DNA from: Candidatus Nitrosocosmicus arcticus
GTDB lineage: Archaea > Thermoproteota > Nitrososphaeria > Nitrososphaerales > Nitrososphaeraceae
Assembly (NCBI RefSeq): GCF_007826885.1
Contig: NZ_ML675581.1
Span: 122,662-186,661 of the forward strand
DNA: 64,000 nucleotides
Direction: 5' to 3'
Positions 36,521 through 46,264 of the stretch are shown here, piece after piece (the stretch's first letter is position 1; the number at the start of each line of letters is the position of its first letter). The translations under genes and the position numbers were made by a program. Under the pieces are notes generated by a model. It did no database searches and was not told the origin of the DNA. It was given only the letters and a program-made list of their open reading frames with translations.

Positions 36521-37004
36521 AGATCCAACTTACATTCTTCACTAAATAATTATATCTAAACTAGAATGGATCATGTTCATATCTGTCTTTCAAGATATTT
36601 TCATATATATCGGTCTGATAATCGTGGATAGCTATATTCTAAAAAAATTTCCTTTTCTCTTCATAGTCTGAATCTGATTTTTTTTCAACAAGGCCCGCGT
36701 CGATTCTTCTTATTCCTCAGTAGAAGGTGATGCCATTTTTAGTTTATCTACAAAACTGATGGGTCAACTTGCATGGATAGTTATATTTATAAGCTAAATT
36801 GAACAACTTAAAATCCAGATGCTAATTAGATATATCATATTATCATCCTATTATTAGAATCATTACTGTCACTAGGTCATAATGCTTTCAAAGGTACCGG
36901 TGTTCCCTAACTAAATAAGTCAATTATCTTACTATATATTTTTTGTAAGAAATACACTTTCCAAACTTAGAATCGTAATATCATTATATATTTTAAGTGT
37001 CCTA
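36521..37004. other. Intergenic region upstream of the chelatase-like gene
   Basis: No gene seen in 480 bp. A TATA-like TTATATAT at about 36983-36990 lies roughly 20 nt before ATG 37005, which predicts a leaderless transcript. Confidence 0.4.
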
Positions 37005-38192
37005 ATGGCATTTGTGAGAACTAACGTTACTATCAGTGCAATTATCGTGATGACCCTTCTTGTAGTAGGGTTTCAATCGTCGGTATTTGCTCAAAGCTCA
37101 TCAAATTCAATTAATTCACAGATAGAAGAAGCAGAAGAGAGAATAAACCAAAGTTTCGAAGAGGCACAACAGAGAATGGGAGAGATTGGTGATATCCAAA
37201 ACTTTATGGATTTGGATACATCTGAAACCCTTGAAAGGTTCAAAGACATCATTCCTTTTCCAGGAGGTAATCTGGGAGGAATCTCCGGTCAAATAGGTGT
37301 CTTAGTTTATACACATGGTATGGGTACGCCTGGAAGTCATGATCCAGAAAAGACAGAACCCATAAAAGAGACTCTTGAAAGACTAGGATACCCAACTGAA
37401 ATAATAACACATATGCCATATAATTGGGATGAAGGATTAGCAAAGCTGGATGAACAAGGCGTCAAATATGTGATCTTTCTTTACACCGACCTCTTTGGTC
37501 CAGATTCGACCGTCATTCATAATGTTACAAGGGGAATATTTGGCGGAATAGAAGAATACAAATACTGTCCAGGCGTCCCTATGGGTCCAAATAACTGTTT
37601 GTATATGGGAATGCTAACAAAGCCTGCTAGTGAAACAAGTGATGCTATCTTGGTCTTCTCAAGGCCCGCAAGTCCAGATGACAGCACGTTAAGAGAAATA
37701 TTTGTCAAAATAGCAAGCGCATCAAACTCAGAAAATAATGGAAATCCTGAAAGCGAAATATTTGTGATGGTAGGTCACGGTGCAAGATCTAATCTAAACG
37801 ATATGGCTCAGGTACAAGAGTTAACCCATGCAGCTGAATATGTTCAACAAAAAATGAAATATGCCGACGCATTTGGAGTTACTGCTAGAGAAGACTGGCC
37901 CGATTTGATGGAGGTGGCAGTACCTAATGCAGCAGACCAAATAGAAGAATCATTAGCTGCAAACAATGCGAATAGAGTAGTTCTTGTTCCTGCAACGGGT
38001 AGTGGCTCTGGATTTGATGCAATTAAAGAGGAACTTGACAACAGAGGAATACCCTATGTTATAACCGAAGAGCCAATTCCAATAGGATCAAAGGAATTTG
38101 TTCAATGGGCTCAAAAGAATGTCCTTGGAACTACAGCCTTTATCATAAAGGAAAAGCCAACGGAAAACACCATAACACCAAACTGGAACTAG
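37005..38192 (+). CDS. Secreted CbiX/sirohydrochlorin chelatase-like protein
   Basis: The 395-residue protein has a signal peptide (ISAIIVMTLLVVGFQSSVFA), a helical spacer (IEEAEERINQSFEEAQQRMG), then two chelatase-like alpha/beta halves: IGVLVYTHGMGTPGSHDPEK with ETLERLGYPTEIITHMPYNW, and IFVMVGHGARSNLNDMAQVQ with NRVVLVPATGSGSGFDAIKE. Each half has a HG motif (THGMG, GHGAR), as in class II chelatases that put metals into tetrapyrroles. Export of such a fold is unusual, so a metal-binding or sensing role is as likely as catalysis. Confidence 0.6.
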   Translation: MAFVRTNVTISAIIVMTLLVVGFQSSVFAQSSSNSINSQIEEAEERINQSFEEAQQRMGEIGDIQNFMDLDTSETLERFKDIIPFPGGNLGGISGQIGVLVYTHGMGTPGSHDPEKTEPIKETLERLGYPTEIITHMPYNWDEGLAKLDEQGVKYVIFLYTDLFGPDSTVIHNVTRGIFGGIEEYKYCPGVPMGPNNCLYMGMLTKPASETSDAILVFSRPASPDDSTLREIFVKIASASNSENNGNPESEIFVMVGHGARSNLNDMAQVQELTHAAEYVQQKMKYADAFGVTAREDWPDLMEVAVPNAADQIEESLAANNANRVVLVPATGSGSGFDAIKEELDNRGIPYVITEEPIPIGSKEFVQWAQKNVLGTTAFIIKEKPTENTITPNWN

Positions 38193-38327
38193 TAGTTAGA
38201 TAGATGTCAAAAGCCTTGTCTAATATACCAACTTCCAACATCTATTTATTTGTAAGATATAGCAATGACTAGTAATATTTCGATATTTGATATTAAACAG
38301 AGGATAAGCAACAAAGTTTAGGATTTA

Positions 38328-38864
38328 ATGAAAACTGAAATGACTTTAGAGAACAGAACAAACAATAATGGTAGATATTCAATCTTTAGACTAATAATCC
38401 AGATACCTGGCATCAGATACAACGATATAGCACGAATTACCAAGTTTAATAATGGAGTGATTTCCCATTTCCTGTGTGTTTTGAAAAAAAATTACTATAT
38501 TAAAGTAGTAAGATGTTCAAATGGAAATATCGCTAGATATTTTTCTTCTTCTATTTCATATGAGGACTGTCTAATTATAGGGTATCTAAAAAATGAAACT
38601 GCCCGCAAAATAGTCTTATTTTTACATTATAACAGCGAAAGTAATTTTGAGAAAATAAGACTTAACATAAATAAGGCATCATCAACCACATCATGGAATC
38701 TTAAGAGACTAATTGATGACGACATAATAGTAAAATCAAGAGCCAAAAATCATCAATACTATTTTATCAAAAACCCCTCACAGGTTGCTAAATTCTTACA
38801 AAATTCTACTAATTTACTTTTGGATGGAGACACCGACGTTATGAAATTAAGCGTAACAGTCTAA
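38328..38864 (+). CDS. Tandem winged-helix transcriptional regulator
   Basis: The 178-residue protein has two wHTH units: FRLIIQIPGIRYNDIARITK with VISHFLCVLKKNYYIKVVRC, and ARKIVLFLHYNSESNFEKIR with STTSWNLKRLIDDDIIVKSR. The first resembles the GIRYNDIAR-type HTH of archaeal ArsR/MarR regulators. It probably regulates nearby envelope genes; no operator can be assigned. Confidence 0.7.
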   Translation: MKTEMTLENRTNNNGRYSIFRLIIQIPGIRYNDIARITKFNNGVISHFLCVLKKNYYIKVVRCSNGNIARYFSSSISYEDCLIIGYLKNETARKIVLFLHYNSESNFEKIRLNINKASSTTSWNLKRLIDDDIIVKSRAKNHQYYFIKNPSQVAKFLQNSTNLLLDGDTDVMKLSVTV

Positions 38865-38953
38865 ATTCTTGGCAGTATCTCGCAAAAAAGAAAAAGGTAT
38901 TGAAATCCTTTTCAATCAGCAAAAAAAAATTTCATTCGAAGCCAACAACAATA

Positions 38954-39220
38954 TCAAGATGTAGTATGATTGTTTACTATTGAGGTGCCATTTTGATCAT
39001 TCATTGATGCCACCATCTTCTGAGCACCCTCAAGATGCATTTTTGCACCTTCTGTATTGTTATTATTTAATTCATTCATTACCTTATCCAAATGCATTTG
39101 CAATTCCAGTGTTTTCTGTGAGTCTCCATATGCTATGTTATCTACATTGCCAACACCAATTATTATTCCCATAACAAATAGGAAGGGAGCGGATATAACG
39201 GAATTTTTGTATTTCTCCAT
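38954..39220 (-). CDS. Small secreted helical protein
   Basis: The 88-residue protein has a signal peptide (ISAPFLFVMGIIIGVGNVDN) and a helical mature part (LQMHLDKVMNELNNNNTEGA with KMHLEGAQKMVASMNDQ) containing His and Met. The pattern of a helix pair with His/Met recalls small metal-binding secreted proteins; a similar idea applies to the protein at 63069-63526. Confidence 0.6.
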   Translation of the reverse strand: MEKYKNSVISAPFLFVMGIIIGVGNVDNIAYGDSQKTLELQMHLDKVMNELNNNNTEGAKMHLEGAQKMVASMNDQNGTSIVNNHTTS

Positions 39221-39501
39221 CGTGGTAAAGCAAAGTTATTCAAATATAATAGTATTGTAGTTTCTAAATATAGAGAATAAACTATTTCGAACGCCCTATA
39301 CCAGTTATTTTATTAATCGTTTTCTTCGGACATACTAATCCTCACATTATCAAACACACTATGACAATAATATTATTCTTTAAAATACTACTAGAAGATT
39401 ATATGAAAATGTTTTAGAATTACAAATCCTAGTATTAAATATTGATAAAAATCATTAATATGTATCAGTATGTTAATTCTTATGGAATAAAAGGAAAAAA
39501 T

Positions 39502-40566
39502 ATGCAAAATATTTCTAGCAGCATTGCAATTTTTCTATTAATTTTAACTATGGTTTTGGGGTCTACCACTTCTAGTTTTAGCGTATATGGGCAATCTAAT
39601 GAAACCAATTCTCCATCAGAAGACGTCGCTGAAATCATTCTAGATGCTCCTCCTCTACCTGAAGAAAATGATAAAAATGCTGAACAAATGATATCTGAAA
39701 ATACTTCGACGTCTGGTTCGAGCGTCAATAATGACGAAAAAAATACATTTAATGAAATAAATCAAGCAGAAGGCGGAACTCCTGATTCTCAGCCTGATGG
39801 AGATTGCTTATTTGATCCTTCATTGCCTAAATGTGCTCCAGATGAAAATGGTGACTGTCCAGCGGGTTTTGCTAGGAATGGAGATGACCAGTGTTATCCA
39901 CGTCATGATTGGTGTCCAGAAGGATACCATAGTCATGAAGATGATGAAAGCGGAAGGTGTATTCCTGACAACGTTCCTTGTGACCCGGGTTTTATAATGA
40001 ATCCTGATTATCCATCATGCGAAAACAAAGATCGTGTTTGTCAAAACCATCCTGACCTAGAGGCATGCAAAGAGGGTGATGCAACAAACAATCTCCCATA
40101 CAAATCCGGTTATAGTCATGGCTGTTCTGACTCAAAAGTATTCGAACCTTCTGAGAGATATATCGATCAACCAGGTAGGGGGCCCGGTTATCATACAAAT
40201 GAATTCATGAGAGGATACAATGACGGATTTGAGTCATGCTCAGGTGAGTACAATCCATCATTACCGTCAACATCTAAGGGAACCTTTAAAGTCATAGTCG
40301 AAGTCTCAAATCAGTCTCCTAGAGATATATCTGGCGGCATTACAGTCAGTGTAGACCATGATCCTGAAAATATTTTCAAATCAGTATATGATATTTACTT
40401 CCCTGCCGGACAGATGACCTCAAAGACATTTACATTCAAATCAAGCGACGTTCATGTTGGGGCAGAATTTGAAGTAAACATTGATTATGGCGATGACTAT
40501 AATCAGTATCAGTTTGGTGAAAACAGTCCCGAAAAAAGACCTGAGGTTATTAGTTTCATAATTTGA
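39502..40566 (+). CDS. Secreted Cys-rich protein
   Basis: About 354 residues from ATG 39502 (MQNISSSIAIFLLILTMVLG, a signal peptide). An earlier ATG at 39442 adds 20 residues before the signal. The middle has a Cys-rich region of about 12 Cys in short EGF-like spacings (CLFDPSLPKCAPDENGDCPA; CYPRHDWCPEGYHSHEDDES; CDPGFIMNPDYPSCENKDRV). A C-terminal beta domain follows (FKVIVEVSNQSPRDISGGIT). It is probably disulfide-linked and extracellular. Function unknown. Confidence 0.7.
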   Translation: MQNISSSIAIFLLILTMVLGSTTSSFSVYGQSNETNSPSEDVAEIILDAPPLPEENDKNAEQMISENTSTSGSSVNNDEKNTFNEINQAEGGTPDSQPDGDCLFDPSLPKCAPDENGDCPAGFARNGDDQCYPRHDWCPEGYHSHEDDESGRCIPDNVPCDPGFIMNPDYPSCENKDRVCQNHPDLEACKEGDATNNLPYKSGYSHGCSDSKVFEPSERYIDQPGRGPGYHTNEFMRGYNDGFESCSGEYNPSLPSTSKGTFKVIVEVSNQSPRDISGGITVSVDHDPENIFKSVYDIYFPAGQMTSKTFTFKSSDVHVGAEFEVNIDYGDDYNQYQFGENSPEKRPEVISFII

Positions 40567-40674
40567 TGACACTTTCATCAGATCCTCCATCTTTTTAGGT
40601 TATAATTGGTTGTTAGTTTATCTCATTGAATTCGCGTCTATCTTGGATATCTATTTGTCTTTGTGTTAAAAATT

Positions 40675-41460
40675 TTAATTTTTCAGACTCTTCCAAAAGT
40701 TTCTTCCACGAAGGAAATATATTCTATAAGTTAATGCAGCCCCTATTAGCAAGTATCCAATATTAAATAAAAGATCAAATAGATAATGGTCATGCTCAAA
40801 TCCAAGTAATTCGTTATACTCAAATGTCAGGTCAGCAATAAAAAAGAAAAATCCAAACAGAGAAATGAAAATCCAATAGAAGCTTTCTTTGGATACGGAA
40901 ATGGTTTTTGCCCTAAAATAATACAAAACTCCTGCTGCAACAATATATAAGTCAAAAAAAGGATAAATGAAAAAAAGAATGAAATGGACAATACCACCAC
41001 TTAGTAATTGGACTTCATATATAAATATAGAAACATATAAAACATAAATTATAATCAAAGAAAACGTTACTATAGAACTCATGATAAGACTGCGTTCGAT
41101 TTTATATAGTTGATTGAGGGAGAATAAATATACAGCAAAGAAAATATATCCCATAGTATAGAAAGTATCCGCAATGGATGGGTACGGGTCAATTTCCATG
41201 AATCCACTATAATAACCAAATAGAATTTCTGCTATGAGCCAACATATCATTGTCGAAAGCATAAGATATTTTTTCCTATAATAAATGGGGTTTACCTCTT
41301 TAGATGCAAATATGAAAATAATAACATAGATTAGAACAATCCCTGACGCTAAGATCATAGGAATATTGTACTGAGGATAAAAATTGGTAAGCCAAAATGA
41401 CAAAGAAACTATTCCACCAAGGATAAATGGGATTACAAGGATGACAAATTTTGTTAACAA
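40675..41460 (-). CDS. Polytopic membrane protein, sensor-like
   Basis: The 261-residue protein has about eight hydrophobic helices (VILVIPFILGGIVSLSFWLT; IPMILASGIVLIYVIIFIFA; STMICWLIAEILFGYYSGFM and others) and short loops. It resembles the seven-or-eight-helix membrane input domains found ahead of histidine kinases, but stands alone. No motif for transport or a bound retinal is visible. Function unknown. Confidence 0.6.
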   Translation of the reverse strand: MLTKFVILVIPFILGGIVSLSFWLTNFYPQYNIPMILASGIVLIYVIIFIFASKEVNPIYYRKKYLMLSTMICWLIAEILFGYYSGFMEIDPYPSIADTFYTMGYIFFAVYLFSLNQLYKIERSLIMSSIVTFSLIIIYVLYVSIFIYEVQLLSGGIVHFILFFIYPFFDLYIVAAGVLYYFRAKTISVSKESFYWIFISLFGFFFFIADLTFEYNELLGFEHDHYLFDLLFNIGYLLIGAALTYRIYFLRGRNFWKSLKN

Positions 41461-41634
41461 TTTAGAAACTTTATAAGTGTTTGTTGAGGGATCGATATAA
41501 AGAATTGGTTTTAACGTTATTATGATGCAATATAAATTTTTTAAAAAATAAGATCCTGCAATTTTGGCGAAGTTAACAAACTTTTATGAATAAATTAAGA
41601 GAGGTGTTACTAAATACCCGTCGAAGATGATTTA

Positions 41635-42184
41635 ATGTCGCTGCATGTAGAAGATGCATCAAATATTATATCAGAATCATATTATGGGACTCATACATTG
41701 GTTGTTTATGAGGACTTGGAGAAACTAAGAGAGTTTTATTCTTATTATGTAAAAAAAAAGGATTGAGGAAAGAAACGAAGTAATTCAACTAGCACCATTC
41801 TATGAAACTGAAGATTCTGTTAGAAAATCTCTGTCGGAGGAAACATATCAATAGATATAGAAAAGTGGGAAAAACACGAAAAATCATTAATAATTATCGA
41901 TTCGTTAAAGAAATATTTCGGCAGTGAGTCTCTAGAATCTAATTATGATTCTAATAAAAATTTAGTGGACTATGCTAAGACGATGGGAAAATCCGGTGTA
42001 TCAATCGTAGGAGATACGGGTGCCTTTCCTTATGAACACCGTATACAGGATCGTAAATTACGTTGTCTCTTCCTTCTAAATACGAAGAGGGTATGCTTGT
42101 TTCATAAAAAAAGATTTTAATAGATTATCAGAAGAACAAAAACAAAAGTTATTAAATCATTACCCTATTGTTATAAAAATATGA
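41635..42184 (+). pseudogene. MEDS-domain protein gene with several frameshifts
   Basis: Pieces in order: GTHTLVVYEDLEKLREFYSY; ERNEVIQLAPFYETEDSVRK; ISIDIEKWEKHEKSLIIIDS; TMGKSGVSIVGDTGAFPYEH; LSLPSKYEEGMLVS; DFNRLSEEQKQKLLNHYPIV. Together they form a MEDS-type (DcmR-like) sensory protein, the family of the intact gene at 54098-54745. At least four frameshifts lie between the pieces, so this is a true pseudogene. Confidence 0.75.
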
Positions 42185-42365
42185 AAAACTTTTGACAAAA
42201 TTTATCAAACTAAATGTTTTATCTTTTTACTCCCATTTCACAGTAAATTTCTTCTAAAAACAGGGATCTAAACTCGTCGTATTTTATGATTGGGAATAGA
42301 AGAATTAGATTTTTTAATTTTTGAAATATATTATCTATTTAAACAATATTGTACAAAAAGTAACC

Positions 42366-42779
42366 ATGAAATACACTTTCATATTCCTATTGTCCTTTGC
42401 TTTTCTATTCGCATATGCTTGCATCGGATCAGTATACGCTCAAAATCAAAGCCAAAGTCAAAATAACACGTCCAAATCTTCTCAGAATGAGACAATGGCA
42501 ACCATTACAGATAAGCCACAAACTACAATAGTAAATCAGACTACCATACCAGCCGAACAAACCACAGTTACTGTCAATCAAACAACTAATCCTACGGATC
42601 AATCTCAAATTCAACCACTCGGAAACCAGACACTAACACAGCAACCTGGAAACTTATCAAACCTTGAAAATAAAACAATAATACAGCCCACAGGACCTGC
42701 TACTACCACTATTGCTAATAAGACTACAGTTCCGTTTAACCAAACTACAATGGACATGGATAATATGACAAATCCATAA
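42366..42779 (+). CDS. Secreted Thr/Gln/Asn-rich sequon protein
   Basis: About 137 residues from ATG 42366 (MKYTFIFLLSFAFLFAYACI, signal peptide). The mature part is low-complexity with about ten N-X-T/S sequons (NQTTIP, NQTTNP, NKTTVP, NQTTMD), ending MDMDNMTNP. That ending echoes the Met-rich proteins at 26846 and 45827. It is probably a heavily glycosylated surface or matrix protein. Confidence 0.65.
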   Translation: MKYTFIFLLSFAFLFAYACIGSVYAQNQSQSQNNTSKSSQNETMATITDKPQTTIVNQTTIPAEQTTVTVNQTTNPTDQSQIQPLGNQTLTQQPGNLSNLENKTIIQPTGPATTTIANKTTVPFNQTTMDMDNMTNP

Positions 42780-42870
42780 TCTTTTTTTCTATTAATAATA
42801 TATTTGATACAAGCCTAATTTCATTCTGAAATCCGCATAAAGAATTCATACTCTGTCCTTGTTATCCTTG

Positions 42871-42970
42871 ATATCTAAAAAACTATTTTTGTTCGATTCA
42901 AATTGACTTCTAAAATAAAATATTTATTAAACCATATCCTTTTCTGTCCTGACAACGTAGATATAGAAGT
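42871..42970. repeat. Direct repeat copy 1 (about 97 bp)
   Basis: Starts ATATCTAAAA and runs through TTCAAATTGACTTCTAAAAT to CTGACAACGTAGATATAGAA. It is almost identical to 48948-49044. It lies in the gap between the sequon protein and the metallo-hydrolase. Confidence 0.75.
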
Positions 42971-43134
42971 CTAATCCTGTTCCATAGAAGGATATTGATG
43001 CAGATTTTGTAATTACAAAAATTTGGTTTGGTCATTGTTCATAGATAACAATAAATAAAATTTGACATCTAATAGGACTAACATTTGGTAAAGTGTCAAA
43101 TGTGCCAATGGAGGATCTTAAAAAGAAGAGGAAG

Positions 43135-44055
43135 TTAATCCACTCTTTCGCTAATTATCATCCTTTCGCAGTGCTCATCTGTCCACACACCTACTCCTTC
43201 CAACTTACCTTGCCATTCTACATCTATCTTATCGGCGCACGATTTTGTAAGAGCGTTAAAGTATGCCTCGGTTATCGCGTTGCTACCATTTATGCCTTGA
43301 ATGACCTCTGTGCGATTGACTTCATTTAAGGCTGCCATCGCGTTTTCGCGCAGATCGTTTACGTACTCTTGCTGTACTAAGATATCTTGCTTTGTCCCAG
43401 GTTGGCCGTGTCCTCCCACGAAAACGTCAAAGTCCAAATTTAATACCTCGTCAATCGATTTGATTAAGGCGGGCACGTCTGGAGTAACACCAAGGTGTTT
43501 CCACAGTAGGCCGCCAGGTACAACATTGTCTACTGCCATCAGAACCTTGTGCTCAGGGAGAAAAACAAAGATGTTACCCTGTTGGTGGTATGGGCCAGGA
43601 TACAGGAGTTGGAGAACTTGGCCGCCTATTGATAAGTTCATCTCCTTAGAGAAATTCATGTCCGGCACCGGTCTATTTGTGTCGTTTCTCTCATTCAGAA
43701 TTTTGGCGGTTTCGTTATGAGCGATTATTGTGACATTTTTAAATATGTTGGCAGCGCCTATGTGGTCTTTGTGGGCGTGACTGTATATCAGGTGAGTGAT
43801 AGGGTTATCTGTGACATTCGACACTGCTGCAAATATCTTGTCACCTATCGCTGGCGGTGCGTCGACCACAACGACTCCCTCCTGAGTCACCAAGAACATA
43901 GAGTTGGTTCCACCTGCAGATACCACATATACGCCGGGCTTGATTTCTTGCAGCTCATAGTCTGCAACCTGCGAGTATGCAAGGTTCGAGAAAAGAGTAT
44001 AAAAAAGGATAGAAGCGGTGGCTACCAAAGAATATCGAGCTATATGTATGTTCAT
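43135..44055 (-). CDS. Secreted metallo-beta-lactamase-fold hydrolase
   Basis: The 306-residue protein has a signal peptide (YSLVATASILFYTLFSNLAY) and the MBL signature HLIYSHAHKDHIGAANIF (H-x-H-x-D-H), a later VDNVVPGGLLW and FVGGHGQPGTKQD, which supply further metal ligands. It binds two zinc ions and hydrolyses an ester or amide outside the membrane. The fold includes lactamases, lactonases and many other hydrolases, so the substrate is open. G+C is higher than in most neighbours. Confidence 0.88.
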   Translation of the reverse strand: MNIHIARYSLVATASILFYTLFSNLAYSQVADYELQEIKPGVYVVSAGGTNSMFLVTQEGVVVVDAPPAIGDKIFAAVSNVTDNPITHLIYSHAHKDHIGAANIFKNVTIIAHNETAKILNERNDTNRPVPDMNFSKEMNLSIGGQVLQLLYPGPYHQQGNIFVFLPEHKVLMAVDNVVPGGLLWKHLGVTPDVPALIKSIDEVLNLDFDVFVGGHGQPGTKQDILVQQEYVNDLRENAMAALNEVNRTEVIQGINGSNAITEAYFNALTKSCADKIDVEWQGKLEGVGVWTDEHCERMIISERVD

Positions 44056-44471
44056 GAAGAATGTTAGCCACCGTTACTAATAAATATGCTGTTAGACCTA
44101 GTGATGTGTATTGTTTATGTCCATGTCTATGACCCCGCAAAATCGTTTGGTGTCTATGGTTCCGTTTTGGGGTCCGATAGCCTGCTAACAATTCATCTAT
44201 CTCAAGAACTGGAAAAAATGGATATATGTTGGTATCATAGATTGGTAACCCATTAAGGATAATCTAAGAAAGGAAGAGAGTAAACTAAGTCAGTAACAAT
44301 ATTTCTGATATATGAATAACTGGAGATAAACTTATTAATTTTTTAATGGTTGTCTGTTGACCTGGTTTATTACTTTGATATGGATATTCTAAAAGGGTGC
44401 TTAGAGGGAAATAATATACCTTCTTTTATCTAATCTCTTATCACCTGGAATTATTTGAACCCATATGATTG

Positions 44472-44515
44472 ACGGGCCCAGTGGGTTTAGTAATTGATAT
44501 ATTACGAGTCTAAAT
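44472..44515 (+). repeat. Dispersed hairpin element, type A
   Basis: GACGGGCCCAGTGGG, then TTTAGTAATTGATATATTAC and GAGTCTAAA. Outer TTTAG / CTAAA and inner GTAAT / ATTAC pairs are both intact. Confidence 0.75.
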
Positions 44516-44601
44516 TCTGTAATTGTTTTCTTCCTGGCCTACCTTGATGTAAAAGAATCAATCTGTGGACTTATCCTATGGTATTTCTCAAATATCCTAA
44601 A

Positions 44602-45102
44602 TTATTGTTCAACTTCTCTAATCTTACCAGTTTTAATATCGTAAATGAATCCGTGAACTGAAATTATATTCGAAAGAAATGGAGAGGTGCGAATTTTCTT
44701 TATTTGATCTTTTACATTTTCTTCTAAATCATTAAAGGAATGAAATTTAATATCTGAAGCATTTGAGTTATATTTTTCTGAGATTCTTTTTTGTAAATCT
44801 TGATCCTTAAAAGTAGCCATACCACATTCTGTATGGTTTATTATTATGATTTTCTCTGTTCCTAGCATTTCGTGGGAGACAATCAGAGATCGCAATGCGT
44901 CATCAGTGACTATTCCTCCAGCATTTCTTATTATATGTGCTTCACCAATTCTTAAGCCTAATACTTCGTTGACCGGTATTCTTGCATCCATACAAGCCAA
45001 TATGGCGATCTTTTCTGAAGGATGCGGTGGTAAATCACCGTATGTAAAATTTTCAGCATACTTTTTATTTTGAGAAATGATTGAATTTGTATCTGTCATC
45101 AC
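44602..45102 (-). CDS. Beta-class carbonic anhydrase
   Basis: The 166-residue protein has the beta-CA zinc and Asp/Arg dyad motif ILACMDARI (C-x-D-x-R) and the second ligand pair in INHTECGMATF (H-x-x-C), plus IIRNAGGIVTDDALRSL. It should interconvert CO2 and bicarbonate in the cytoplasm. For an autotrophic ammonia oxidiser this could feed bicarbonate to carbon fixation. The next gene upstream is unrelated. Confidence 0.93.
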   Translation of the reverse strand: MMTDTNSIISQNKKYAENFTYGDLPPHPSEKIAILACMDARIPVNEVLGLRIGEAHIIRNAGGIVTDDALRSLIVSHEMLGTEKIIIINHTECGMATFKDQDLQKRISEKYNSNASDIKFHSFNDLEENVKDQIKKIRTSPFLSNIISVHGFIYDIKTGKIREVEQ

Positions 45103-45176
45103 AATGACCTATTCTTAATTATCTGAATTTGCTTTTAAGAATTGTCTTGTGTGTTATTGATAGTGTGAGTATGATT

Positions 45177-45336
45177 ATGGCAGGATTAAGCGAAAAATTC
45201 TGACATCGCATATCTTTTGAAAGATGAATAGAAACAAGGCAAGTCAGAGGAATCTGCTCGAAAAATAGTGGGATCTATAAAGAAAAAACAAGAAGGTAGC
45301 GGAGCAACTACAAAGAAAAAGAAAAAGAAAAACTGA
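45177..45336 (+). pseudogene. Small basic thaumarchaeal protein, broken
   Basis: From ATG 45177: MAGLSEKF, a frameshift, SDIAYLLKDE, an in-frame TAG, then KQGKSEESARKIVGSIKKKQ and a lysine-rich tail to TGA. The pattern is that of a short conserved basic protein with a helix and a poly-Lys end. One shift and one stop disable it. Confidence 0.5.
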
Positions 45337-45466
45337 ATCTAAATTACCAATATTTCAGAGGCAAGTCGAATATGTCTATATAACAGGCCTGAATATTAAT
45401 AATTCCACTATTGATATCATCCATATATGATAAAAATAAATAATATTGATTATTTTGGTAATTCAT

Positions 45467-45600
45467 TTGACTGAATGCCAAATATGTCATCAAGGGCTAA
45501 ACTCTAGGTATAGCAGAGTTGGCGCAAATCAATCCTTTAAGTAGAATTATATTGTATCACATGTGATATTTACTATTCACCCGATTTGTCAAAACAGTAT
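45467..45600 (+). pseudogene. Small zinc-ribbon ORF, frameshifted
   Basis: From TTG 45467: TECQICHQGLNSRYSRVGAN and QSFK, a TAG, then in another frame VELYCITCDIYYSPDL. The two CxxC pairs match the intact relative at 52782-52907 (CQFC, CVAC). In both places a copy of the hairpin element follows within 80 bp. Confidence 0.55.
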
Positions 45601-45640
45601 ACTCTTAAAAGCCCAAATCAGTATTATTTAACAAATCAAA

Positions 45641-45690
45641 CGGGCCCGGTGGTTTCCGCTGTATTTTCACAACTAAAAGAGGACTCGAAT
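45641..45690 (+). repeat. Dispersed hairpin element, core with degraded cassette
   Basis: CGGGCCCGGTGG is intact. The following bases lack a clear hairpin, with only GAGGACTCGAATAC recalling a type-A tail. The 60 bp upstream match the region before the copy at 52983. Confidence 0.6.
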
Positions 45691-45826
45691 ACTATGGATT
45701 GCAAATTAATTAAACTTTTTCAGATACTGTGGTGCTTATAGGATTAGTTTCTTTTATTCCAATGCTAATAAGTTAAACAATACGATTTTAAAATTTAAAA
45801 TAAAGAAAAAGATATAATTAATTTAT

Positions 45827-46177
45827 TTAATTCTCGTTTTCTCCACTATCAGAGCCTTCTCCACTATCAGAGCCTTCTCCACTATCAGAGCCTTCTCCAC
45901 TATCAGAGCCTTCTCCACTATCAGAGCCTTCTCCACCTTGTGATCCAGCAATTTGTGGAGCCGCGACTTGAGGTTCTCCTGTTACAACAGAATCATTTTC
46001 CATTGTCATATTCATACTGCTCATGTTATTCATTGGTGTTGTCATATTGGACATATTGTCCATTGTCATAGTCATATTTCCTTGTGCTGATACAGGTGTG
46101 ACTATTGATCCAAAGATCAATGCTGTTGTGAATGCTAATACAATACTTATAATTGCGAATAAATTAGATCTATTCAT
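45827..46177 (-). CDS. Secreted Met/Asn-rich protein with GSDSGE repeats
   Basis: The 116-residue protein has a signal peptide (FAIISIVLAFTTALIFGSIV ending VSAQ), a Met/Asn/Thr section with sequons (GNMTMTMDNMSNMTTPMNNM) like 26846-27097, and a tail of five GSDSGE units encoded by an 18-bp tandem repeat (about 45838-45930). A TATA-like TTATATATAA lies about 25 nt upstream. A surface role with metal (copper or calcium) binding is possible but unproven. Confidence 0.7.
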   Translation of the reverse strand: MNRSNLFAIISIVLAFTTALIFGSIVTPVSAQGNMTMTMDNMSNMTTPMNNMSSMNMTMENDSVVTGEPQVAAPQIAGSQGGEGSDSGEGSDSGEGSDSGEGSDSGEGSDSGENEN

Positions 46178-46264
46178 GCATGCAAAATATAATTCTTCTT
46201 ATATATAACATCTTTGTTTAGTATTGTTCAGGTTCTCTTATACGAAAGCAAGAATTGATTTTAA

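Noticed and set aside
43955..44191. 78-codon minus-strand ORF upstream of the metallo-hydrolase.
   Set aside because: It overlaps the signal-peptide region of the hydrolase in another frame and has no protein-like pattern.
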